Shown piece after piece: positions 8,701 to 20,700 of a DNA stretch of 46,308 bases. Source of the stretch: Bacillota bacterium (GTDB lineage: Bacteria; Bacillota; Clostridia; Christensenellales; Aristaeellaceae). The translations under genes were made by a program, and so were the position numbers. How positions within the stretch are numbered: position 1 is the stretch's first letter; every line of letters starts with the position of its first letter. The notes under the pieces were generated by a model. The model ran no database searches and was not told the DNA's origin. It saw only the letters and a list, made by a program, of their open reading frames with translations. The DNA is taken from assembly GCA_023421395.1 (NCBI GenBank), contig JAEZTL010000039.1, positions 1 through 46,308 on the forward strand, written 5' to 3'.

Positions 8701-11700
8701 GACCGAGGCGGAGGAGGCGGTGACCAGCGCGAGGTTGCCCGTTGCATCAACGTTGGGCGCGGTTTCATCGGCCCTGCCATCCAGGATCGAGCCCTGGGGA
8801 TCGGGCATTTCAAGGGTTATATCGCTTCCCGAGACATTGCCCAAGAGGTAGGTCGTCGCCGCCACCTTGACGGAGGCCTGCTGACCGATGGTGCTGCCCG
8901 GCACCACAACCCGACCACGCATGCTGACGGTCGTCCCGTCGGCCAGCGTGTACACGATATCCACGATCTGGCCGTCGTTTTCGGAGCCGTCGGCGACCAC
9001 GGTGGTCACGATGGTCAGGACGCCGGCGATTGTCACGGTGGTCACGTCGCAGTCCGCGGTTTCTCCGGTGTCCTCGTTGATCGTGAGGCCGGTCATATGC
9101 TGCGTGCCGGTGGTGATCAGGCCGGTGTTGATCAGCGTCCAGACGCCGGCGCTCTTCAGGTAATAGCGGCCCTGCGCGTCCACGGCGACGCTGCCGTCGG
9201 CATCGCCCGTCAGGCTCTCGAGCATCACCAGCTGCGCGGCGCCTGTGCTGCCGTCGATCTGGTGAATGGTAATCGTGGGCGCGAAGGAGGCCGTATTGAG
9301 CGCGTTGAGCAAGTTGGCCACGGTCAGCTTATCGGACTGGTAGACGCTGCCATTGAACATAGCCGCAAACCGGGCGTAACCGGAAACCATCGGGATGTAG
9401 AACTCGCCATAGTTCGGGCTGCTCTCGTCGGTGATGCGCTCCGTCGCGAACATCACGGCGGTGCCATCCACGTGGATGTACATCGAGGCGGTGATGCGGT
9501 AGCCGTTGCCGGTCTTGACATGGTTTGAAGGCAGCGCGGCGCCCTTGACCGGTATGTCGCTCACAGGGCCTTCAAAGGAGATGTTGCCGCCCTCGTCGCC
9601 GTCAAAGCTGACGTAGTAGTAGTCCTGCCCTTCCGGCTTTCCGACAGACAGTGAGATCGCCGCCGCCGTGGCGTAGGTGATCGTAGGCGCGTAGGAGTCC
9701 AGCGTGATGTCTCTGTAGGAATACCAGTCGTTGTCCTCATGCCAGTAGACCGGTACGCGCTCGGTTTCGGACTCGGCTCCGGAATCGATCGTGAAGAAGT
9801 AGTCCCGATCCACCACCACGCCGTTTGCAAGGGTGGTACCCGCCGAAACGACATATACACCGTTGATTTTGGCGTAGCTCAGCGACCCTGACAACCACAT
9901 CCACGAAGGATTCCCGGCGACATTGTACAGGTATGAGAGGTTTCCGGTCGCAATTTCGTACACCAGGTACAGGTCGCTCGACAGCTCGAAGAACGGCAGC
10001 CGCAGGTGAGAGACGTTGGTATACTGGTTGTCCCGGTGGACGAGGTACTGCCCGTTCAGCTCGGTGCACCACGAAGGCAGACCGTAGAGCGGCGGGCTGT
10101 CCTTGTCATAGGCGGTAAGCTTGGTGATGTCGAAAGTGGCGTAATCGTCGTCGTCACTATCCCACTTGAAGTAATTCAGGTAATCCTCGTCCGACACGCC
10201 GTCCAGCTCGTTGGCGAAGGAGATGTAGTAGGCGGCGAGGGTTTTTGCGACGGAATCGTAGGTGATCATGTAGGCGCCCGCGTTGTTATCCGCGCTCTGT
10301 TCCGTGATCTTCGACGGGCTGATCAGGTCGCTGGTCAGGAAGTAATAGGTGGTGTTGCCGGCCGTCTTCCAGAAGTACAGGTCGGACTCCAGCGGCGTAC
10401 CGGTCTCGCCCTCCCCGCCACTGTAGCCGTACAGGAAGGTGAACTGATCGACACCCTTGCCCAGATGATTCATGATCCAGGAGCCGTCGATCGCGGACAG
10501 CAGCGCCGTAAAGTTGTAACCGGCATCAATGGACAGCCTGCCGGTCGTCACGTTGAAGCGCACGCCCTGTGCCAGGCTGATCTGGGTGACGTCGCCGTCT
10601 CCATCCAGCGTAAAGGCAAAGTCACTCACCACAAAGTCCACACCGCCCTCGACGATGCGCAGCACGCTGCCTTCTTCATCGGTGTAGAGCATGGTGCCGT
10701 TGGGCAGCTGGTAAATGTAGACGCCGTTCACCGGATCGTAGCTGTCCATGTAGCGGTCAAGCGCGTCGCGGCTGGACAGCGTGACGCTGCCGGACAGCCC
10801 TTTGAGCGCGTCCACCAGGTACAGAAGCGTTCCGGGCTGCGGCATGGCCACAACCGAGGTGCCGGTCTTCTGGTAGATGCGCAGGCCTTCACACAGCTTG
10901 ATGGCGTTCACGCCGCCGGTCAGCGCCTGAACCAGGCGCAGTTTATACTGAAGCGCGCCGGTATCATAGGCACCCTGGCTCGGAATGGCTGCCACCATCC
11001 GGAGCTCCGCAGGTGTCAGCTCCATGTGCATGTCGCCCGCGGCGGTGGCAGTGATCCACGGATCTTCACTGGCAAGGCCGAACAGGAATGCCAGGAGCGG
11101 TTTCGACTGGGTTCCCACGCTGCCCGCGCCGGAAATCGTCAGCGTATGCGCCCAGAGCGGCGCGATGTTTGCCAGCCCGCCGGTGGTGCTCATCGCGCCA
11201 ATCGAGGTCAGCGCGCCGGGGTTCACACCGGTGAAGAGGAAGCGCACGGAGCCGGTGGGGTTTGCGATCAGGCCGCTCAGGTGCACATCTCCGGCAGCGC
11301 GGCTCTCGACGGTGACTTCCGGCGTCGTATCATCGGAGGCCTGGATGTTGGTATTCCTGAAGCTGGTCATCAGGTAGCTCAACGAGACGGTGGGGCTGAC
11401 GAAGCTGGTGTTGTGCAGCGTCACACCCTTGAGGGTGACGTTAAGGTCCGTCCGGTTGACCAGCGTCAGCTCGGGCAGCCACTCCTGGTTATACACCGTA
11501 AAGTAGGGGTTCGTGCTGCCGGTGAACATCAGCACCCGCATCCGGCCGGGCAGGTTGTTGGAGATATCGGCAAACTGAACGCTCTCGGAACTGACGGTCC
11601 AGATCTGCCGCTCATTCTTCAGACCCACCTGGCGCACCAGCGTGGTGCCATTCCGGGTAGAGATATCGATCACGATGCCCGCCGCCGCGTCGCCGAGGTG

Positions 11701-14700
11701 GAATTTCGCGTTGGAATCGATGGAACTCTGGGCGGAGGTGCTGAGCGACTGGCTGCCGCCGCGGTACTTGACGATGAAGCCGGACTTGCTGCGGTCGTAA
11801 TCCGCATTGACGTTCGGCGACATGGCCGCGATGTACACATCCGCGCTGTACACGTCCACGCCGGAGCCGACCGTCGCGTAAGTGTGGTCGTCATAGTCCA
11901 TGTCCACGTTGGAGTTGGACTCGCCGATCGCCCTCAGGCTGGTCGAGGAGTGGGCGTAAACGTTGCGGCTGGTGCCGGAGGGTGAAGAGGAAGCTGTCAT
12001 CGTGAGGCCGTCGTACGCCCTGATGACGGCGTTGGACACCTGCGTCCTGACCGCGATCCCGGTCGTCTGATTAACCGACGCGGTGATGCTGGCGCCCAGC
12101 GCTTTGCCGCGGGAGTAGCAGTAATCGTAGATATAAAGCCTGCTGGTGACGGTGCGAAGCTCCACGTACCGCCCGGTGACACTCACGCGATTATTCGCCG
12201 CGCCAGCGATGTCCACCAGCGGCGTGATGCTGACGCTTGTGTGGGAATAGACCTTGGGCCTTACGCCCAGGCCGGAAACGCTTGCGTACAGGTAGGTTTC
12301 CATATCCCGCATCGACGCGTCGGCGATGATCAGCACGGTATTGAAGGTATCGACAATCTCGGCGCCGCTGTTCACATTGACGGTCGCGCCGCTCGAAACC
12401 GTGGAATAACCGTGGATCGTGCCGAAGGCAACCAGGCCGCCGGAGGAAATGGTGGCCCGCGTGGTGATGGTGTCGCTTGTGCCGGATGTCGCCTTAATGG
12501 TCAGGTCGCCATAATCCGCTTCAATGCGGGCACCGCTCAGGATGTTGACCTTGGTGTTTCGGTAGAGCGTGTTGGACACCTTCAGCGAATCGCCGCTGAA
12601 CAGGCCGCCGCCGTTTGCGACGGTCTCCGCGTACAGATCCGCGCGGGAGGTAGCCAGCACGTTCAGCGCCTCGCCCGCCTTGACCAGGGAAGCACTGATG
12701 TCCACCCAGGTGACCACGTCCTGGAAGTTCCGGCCGTACATCGTATTGGCGTTCACGCCCAGGCCGATGGACGTGCCCTGCGCCACGGAGCGGGCGCGGG
12801 TGTAGTCTTCGGCGGTGATGGAGATGTTGCCCGTTGCGTCGAGGGTGCTGCCGTTCAGCACCTGCGCCTTGGTGTAGTATTCAGAGAAGGTCGGAATGAT
12901 GGAATTGCTGATGGTCGCGAGGCCGACGGTCGTGGCCTTCTTCACCTCGGACGATGCGTAGCCGGTGTTGTACGCCTTGATGGTGATGTTGCCGCCGGCC
13001 GTGACTGTTGCGGCGTCCACGTAGGCGCTGGCAGTCTGCGGCTTCTGCCCGAGCAGGTCGGTGATCCCGCTTTGGTCGTCGCTATTCAGATTGGCGCTGG
13101 TGGGCATGCCGATGAATGTCCTGGCCTTGGCGTTGGAGGCGACCGCCAGGCCTACGCCGCCGGGCGAATCGCTGGATGCGCTGGCGGTCGCGGTGGAAGA
13201 GGAATTCACCGAAACGTTGCCCGAAACTTCAACGAGGGCGCGCTGGATGTAGGCTTCCACCGTCGAATAGATGATGGCGGTGGCGTCCAGGTTGCCGATC
13301 GTGGCGATCGAGACTTCGTAGGCCGCTTTGGCCGTCGCGGTGGACTTGGTGTCGACCGTCGCGTCGATGTCGATACTGCCCGCCTGCAGAAGGCCCGGCA
13401 TATCGCCCGGTTCATTGGTAATACCGGCGTAGATCATCGCGGCGACAATCGCCCTGGCCACGTTGGTACTGGCGCTCAGGATGGAAACACTGGCGCCGCC
13501 GCCCGCGCCGCCCGTGGTCGCCGTCGCTTCGCCGTAGCCCGAGCCATCCTTCACGAATTCGGAATTGATTTTCAGTGTGCCGCCGATGGTCATCGCGCCG
13601 GTGTTCTTCACGTTGGCGCGCTGCGTCGCGTTGAGTGTGGCGCTGGTCCAGTTGACGGTCAGTTTGACGCCGGCGATCGAGAGCGAGTAGGTCCTGCCCA
13701 GCGCGTTCGACTTTGCATGGCCGAACACCTGAACATTGGCGATGCCCGTCACATCCACGCTTCCGCTGCCCGCCAGCAGCGCGGTGGCGCTGAGGCCCGT
13801 CTGCGCGGTCGCCTTGTTGAGGCTCGCGCTGGCGACGGATGCGCTCAGCCCGCCCGCCGGGCCGGTGGCCGCGAAGCTGGTCGCGTAGTAGGTGACCTTG
13901 ATGTCAAGGCTGGCAGCGCGGAGAACCTGCCCGGCGCCCTGGCCCGTGGAATCCACGGTGGCGCTGTAGCTGCCGGCCGTGTTGGCGGCGGTTTCGATCA
14001 CAGAAGCGTTGAAGAGATCCAGCGACGTGCTGGGCACGTGGATATCCGCGTTGGCGTAGGCGTTGACATCGGCGTAAACGTTCAGCTGGCCGACGTCCAT
14101 GCTCGCGCCGACCACAGCCGCGGCGACAATCGCCGTGATGAGCGCGTCCGCCTTGCTAGCGCTGCCGCCCACCAGCGTGATGCTGGTGCTTCCGCTGGTG
14201 CCGTTGCTGCCGACCTTCGCCACGGAGCCCGTGGTGTCGTTCAGCTTGTTCAGGTTGGCCTTCACCGAAACGTCGCCCGCCGTGATCACGGCCTGGCGGA
14301 TGAAGGCGTTCAGCTGCGCCGCGACGTCGGCACGCACCAGGTTGACGGCGATGCGTACGGCGCCGGCCGCAACCTTCGCGCCCTGAATCTCGGCGTTCGC
14401 CGAAGCGGTTCCGTCAATTTGGACGGTGAGCGCGCCGGTGGTGGTGACGGAGCCGCCGACGATGCGCGCGTTCGCCACAGTCCCGGCCGTAGCCGTCGCC
14501 TTGTTGCCCTCAATGGTAATGCCCGCGATCTGGATCGCGCCGCCGCTGGGCTGCGCAGCCTTCGCTTCCGCGCTGGAGGTATGCAAAACCTTCACATCCA
14601 CCAAGCCCGCGCCCGCGTTCACATCGGAGTTCACGATGTAGGCGTCGTAGGTCCCGTTCGCCAGCGCGGTGATTACCGTCACGCCGAGGCCCGCAAAGCC

Positions 14701-17700
14701 CACGGAAGCGCCGTTCATTGTCTTGGCGATCGCGTTGGAGGTGGCATCTACTTTGACAGTCATCGCGCTGCAGTTTACGGTAGCGCCCTCAACACCCGCG
14801 GCCACCGAGTTGTTGGCCGTGGCCGTCGCGGAGTTGATGCTGGCTTCCACCAGCGTTACGCTGGCGCCGGAACCCGCGAGCGTGGCGGTCGCACCGTCCG
14901 TTCTGCCCTTGTTGAATTCAGACAGCACGGTCACGCTCCCCGCGGTGAGGCCGGCATCGAGGATACGCGCGCGCTGGGTACCCACCAAACTGGCGCTGAT
15001 CACGTTGGCCGCCACGTCAATGGCGCTGAGCGTGATGAGGGGTGCCTGTACCAATGCCTGCGCCAGCGCGATGCCGACCGCCTTCAGGCTGACCGCGCCG
15101 CCGACAGTGACCAGGTCATCCGCCGCATCCGGATCGCCACGCAATTCTGCCACGGCAAGGATGCCCACCGACGCGTTCGCCACGTTTGTCTTGCCCGAAG
15201 CGGCCGAGGCGTTCACGCCGCCGCCCGTGGCCTGCGTCGTCTCCGCGTTGGCTTTTGCGGTGTAGTTGTTTTCGATGGTGAGGGAAGAAGCGTGAATGTT
15301 TGAACCGGAGGCATCCAAATGCGCTGAGTAGCTGCCGTTGGCATAAGCGTTCACAATGGTAACGCCGAAGCTGGCCAGGCCCGCGCCGGATGCCTGCTCC
15401 ACACCGGCCTTGGCAAGACTGGTGCCGTTCGACTGGATGAGCATGGCACCGGTACCCGGCAGGATGTTGGCGCACTCCACGGCGGCGATGTTCGTGGCGG
15501 CGGCCGTGGCGATGGCGGTGTTGACGTCCAAACCAACCAGCGTGAGCTTCAGCGAACCCGATCCGCCGATACCGGTGCCGCGCAGCACCGCGTTTGCGCC
15601 GCCGGCGGTGCTGTCCACGATGCCCTGATTGTAATTGGAAGAAACCGTCACGCTGCCCGCCTTGAGGTTCACCCCCGAGACGCGCGCCTTCTGTATGGAT
15701 TCGAGCGATGCGTTGAGGATGTTGGCGGCGATTGAAATGCCGGTCAGCGATATAAGCGGCTGCTGCACCTCAGCCAGCGCGACCGCATTGCCGGTGGCCG
15801 TCACAGTCAGCGCGCCGGTGAGGGTAATGCTTCCGGCGATCACCCCGTCCAGATCGGCGCCGTACACCCGGGCGTTCGCCTGGGTGCCCACCTTCGCGGT
15901 GGCGGCGTTTGTCTTGCCGGAGATCACCGAACCGTCGACGCTGCCGGCGGACTGAGTCGTCGCAGCAGTCGCCTTGGCCTGATAAGTATTCGTGATGGCG
16001 AGCGACGCGGCATTCACGCTGGCGCCATCCGCCTTCAGATAGGCGGAGAAGTTGCCGTTCGCGTAAGCCTGGACGACGGTGACGCCGAAGGACGCATAGC
16101 CCGCTCCGCTGGCCTGCTCGACGCCCGCCGACGCGAGGCTGGCGGCGCTCGAGAGGATCATCACAGCGCCTGTTCCAGAGAGGATATCCGTACCGGCGAT
16201 GTAGGCGGCGCTGAGGGCGCTTATGGTGGCGATCGCGGTGTTGGCGCCGACGTTCACGTAGCTGAGCGACGCACCGGCGCCCGTGCCGCGCAGCGTCGCG
16301 GTCGCGCCGCCGTTTTCGCTGGAGGTTGCGTTTTTGTTGTAATCGGAGGATACGGTTACTGAACCGGCCTTGATGCTGCCGCAGGCAATGTAGGCATTCT
16401 GCAGGGACTCGAGCGAAGCGTACAGGACGTTGGCCACCACCGAGATACCGCTCAAGGTGGCGGAAGGCGTCTCGACCAACGCCAGCGCGATGCCGGTGCC
16501 TGCGGCGCTGACGGTCAGCGCGCCGGTCGCCTGAACACTTCCGTCTCCGGTGATCGCGGCTTCCGCCAGGTTTGTGGCCAGCGCGGTTGCCGCGTTGGTT
16601 TCGCCGGAGACCAGACTGCCCGTTACGCCGCCCGCCGCCTGGGTGGTAGTGGCCTGCGCTTTGGCCTTGTAGGTCGCCGTGACTGAGACGGAAGCCGCCT
16701 TGACCAGCTTGCCGGCAGCCGTCTGAATGTAGGCTTTGAAATCGCCGCTGGCGTCTGCGTCCACAACGGTGAGGCCGACCGTCACCAGGCCCACACCCGA
16801 ACCCTGAGTCACACCCGCCACCGCGATGCTGCTGCCGCTGGAGAGAACCACGAGCGCACCGCTCAGATCGACGGCGCTGTCTTCAATGAAGGCGATGCTG
16901 GCCGCATCCGCCAGGGCGTAGACCGTGTTGGCGTTGCCGCCGTACAGGTTGACGGTGATCTTGTTGCCGGAAAGCGTCGCCTGGGCGCCGGTGGTTTCGC
17001 CGGCGTTGAGGGTGGACTGAACCGCGACCGAACCGCCGGAAACCGACGCGCCGGAGATGTATGCGTTCTGGGTGGCGGTCAGCTTGGACACCAGCACGTT
17101 GACACCCACGCTGACGTAGTTCATCTCCAGCGCCGTCAGCGCGACCGTCGTGGTGGCCGTCGCGATGCCCGAGGCCAGTACGCTCGCATTGGCGGTGCTC
17201 AGCGTGCCGCCGGCCCCGGCCAGGCCGAAGGCGTCGAGGTATGCCTGATCCAGAATGCCATCCCCCACCAGGCCGGACGCGCTGCCCAGAATAGCGGCTT
17301 CGGCGTTCACGCCGGTCACCGCCACGGCCAGGTTGATCTTGGCGCTGATCACGGAGAAGGCGGCGCTCACCGGCGACTGGGTGGTATCGGCGTCGGAAGC
17401 GGCCGAATGGGTGTTGGAGACGGTGATCGAGGCCGGATTCATCGCGACGCCCGCCGTGACGGCGTAGGCGCGGAAGTCGCCGTCCGCATAGGCGTACAGC
17501 GCGTTGAGTCCAAGGCTGGCGGCCGACGCGCTGAAGGACGCCGTCTCGATCTTGGCGCTGGCGATGGACGAAGCGTCGGAGGCGATGACGAGCGCGCCGC
17601 CGCTGATCGGAGCCCCCAGCACGAAGGCAAAGCTCTCGGAATCCGCCAGCGCGACGGCGATGTTCGCGCGAACGTTCAGAAGCCCCACGCTGCCGCTGCC

Positions 17701-20700
17701 GCCGTTGGCATGGAGTTTGGCGGCGGCCGCGGTGGTCTTGTCTTTATTGAGTTCAGAGCGCACGGTGATGCTGGCCGCGCCGGTAATGCGCGTGCCCAGA
17801 ATGTACGCCTTCTGCCGCGCGGAAAGCTTCGACAGGATGACATTGACGGCGATGGTCGCCACGCCGGCCTCAAACGCCGGCGTCCGGACCTCCGCCAGTG
17901 AGGAAGTGGTACCCTTGACCTCAACCGTTACGGTGCCCGCGCTCAGCGTGCCGGTTCCGTCGATGATCGCGCCAGCGCTCACGGACACCAACGCCACCGC
18001 GGCGTTTGCCTTCGCGCCCACCGCATTTACGCTCACGCCGCCCTTGGAGGGCGTCACGCGGCTGACGGCAGAGGCATTGTAGATCGTCTCCACGGTCACG
18101 CTGTCAGCGCTGATGTCGGTGGCGGCAGCGCCGTCCGGCACGGTCAGACACGCGGTAAATTCGCCCTGCGCGTAGGCGAAGCCCGCCATCACGGTAGCGC
18201 CGTAATAGGAGATGTCCACGAGGTTCGTGATGTCCACCGCAACCTGCTGGTAGCCGTAGCTGCCCACAGCCACGGTGCCCGTGGCGGTCATGACTGCCGG
18301 GGCGACCACCGCCAGGGAAGAAGCGCGGCCGTAAGCCAGCGCCAGGTTGGCCGTCACGCTGATGATGCCGCCGCTGCCGGTCACAATCTTCGCCAGCGCG
18401 GTGTCTCCGGCGGCATTATTGAAGAAGGATTTGACATTCAGCGCGCCCGCGTTGACGCTGCCACCCAGGATACGCGCTTTCTGCTCGCTTCTGAGCAGCG
18501 CCAGTACGAACGTCCCCGCCACGTTGATCCCGCCTGCCGAGACGCCCAGCACCTGAGCGGTGGCGGTGGCCTTGCCGTAGGCGTAGACGTTCAGCATGGC
18601 GGTTGCCTGGATTGCGCCACCCAGGATCTCCGCGATGTTTTCGGCTTTATTGTCCGCGATGGCGGCGTTGAGCCCCACGCTGACAAGGCCGATGTTGCCC
18701 GCCACGGCGGTAGCCTCTGCGGTGGCGGTGTTTTCGTCGCCCAACCGTCCAGCATAGACGCTGATCGTGGACGCGGTCAGCGCCCCGCCGTCGATCCGGG
18801 CGATGTTGGAGGAGCGCAGACCGACGTAGCTCACCGTCACGCCGATGGCCGTGGACAGGCCGACCGTGCCGACCAGCACCACCGACCGGGCGGTGGAATC
18901 CATATAGGCGTCAACGGTGATGGTATCGGCGTTCACCGTCGCGCCGCTGAGGGCGGCGATGGCATCGGTGAAGTTGAAGACCAGCAGCACGTTGCCATTC
19001 ACCGAGGGATCTCCCGCGGAGAAGGCCGCGATCAACGACTGGGCCAAGCTGGTGACGTCGCTTCCCACGCTGACGGTGGCGGCGTTCACATTGCCGCCGG
19101 TGCTGCTCGCGCCCTGACGGGCGGCGTGGCCGGCGGGCGTCGTTCCAATATAAGTGAGCACTTCGGGCTTGATGACCGAGACCGCCGCGGAAATCCCGAC
19201 GGCCGGGCCGCCGGTGGATACCGCGACGCTGAGCACGTAGGCGCGGGCCGCGGTGTCCACGTCCGCGCTGACCGAAACGGTACCGGCGCCCTGACGGTTC
19301 ACGGTCACGCCCCTGCCGATATAGGTATCGACGCGGGAGAGGTTGACCACCAGCGCGATCGCGCCGTTCACCGACACGCCGCCCGCCGCGAACGCGCCCG
19401 CGCCGGAAATCGCACCGGCGTTGAGTCTGGAGGAAACGTCAATGGCCGGCGTCGCGGAAACGACCGCGTTGCCGCGAATGGAGGATTCCACCGTCGCCCC
19501 GAATACCGCGGCAGCCACGGACGCGCCCACCGCCACGCCGCCCACGGAAGCGGTCAGCGTCGCCGCCAGTACGTTCGGGTAGTCGCAGGCGGCTTTGACG
19601 GTGAGGGAAGCGGCCCCAGCCACGTCACCCTCGAGGGTGGCGATGACCGTGGAGAATACGTTGACGGACGCCAGCGACACCGACACGCCCACCAGCGCGC
19701 CGCCGCCGGTAATCGAAATTGCGCGGATGGTCCGCTTGGTCAGGTCCATCGGGTTGTTGGTGCCGGCGGAGAAACTGTCTTCCAGCGCACCGGTGCGCCC
19801 GGTATCGGTATCCTCTACCGCGGTCGAACCGGCGGTCGCCAGAATCTTGATGTCGCGCCCGGCGGTGAGGACGGCGCCGTTCTCCACCTTTGCCTCAACG
19901 TTTGAGAACAGCACAGCCACCGCGACGCCCGCGCCCACGGCCGCGTAAGCGCCGCCCGTGATGGTGCCGGCGATGAGGTCCGCCACGAGGGCGTCGTTCG
20001 CCGTCACCAGGATGTCGCGGGCGGAATGGACCACGGTGCCCGCGCCGATGATGGCGCTGGTGGCATCCTGCGACGCGTAGGTCGGCTTCGCGGAGCCGAT
20101 TTCGGAGGCGTTGTCAAGGTCGCTGCTGCTGTCGAAGCTGGAGTCCGCGCCCGGCGCCTGAGCGCTGCTGTTGTCCGCGTCCTTGCCGGATTCGACATCC
20201 ACATTGCCGGTCACATCGTCGTCCTTATAGCCGCCGGTGCCGTCGAAGGAGCCGCCGCTGCCCGCCTGGGACTGGGACTGCCTGTCACCGTCTCCGGCAA
20301 GCATCGTGCCGGCATCGGTCTTTTTATAGCCGGAGGCGGCGCTGTTGGAAGAGGAGAACGTGTCGTTCATGTAGTCGTCGGGCTTGAAGCTGGCGCCCAA
20401 CTGGTCTGCGGCATCCTGCTTCATCTTGCCGCCCGCGACCACGACCATCAGCGTACCGCCGACGCCGACCTGGCCCACCGCAACGGTGCCTGCGTAGGAA
20501 CTGATGTCGCGCTTGGCGCTGGCGTTCACGGTCACATCGCCGCTTTGGGTGGTGATGTCGTTGCCCGCGCCGAGAATGGCGCTCACGGTGTTATGCAGTA
20601 CGCTGACCAGCGCGGTAATGGCAACGCCCGCGGTGCCGCTGCCCGCGACGGTCACCACGACGCCCACCAGCTGATAGTCGTCCGTCGCGTCCACGCCAAG

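Noticed and set aside
4936..9528. Plus-strand open frame of 1,530 residues opposite the adhesin gene
   Set aside because: It is a mirror of the GC-rich, repetitive minus-strand gene, with Arg/Gly/His-rich low-complexity sequence, no domain and no ribosome site. The same applies to the long plus-strand frames at 1787-3993, 10006-15303, 21403-23070, 24385-26799 and 27478-29445.
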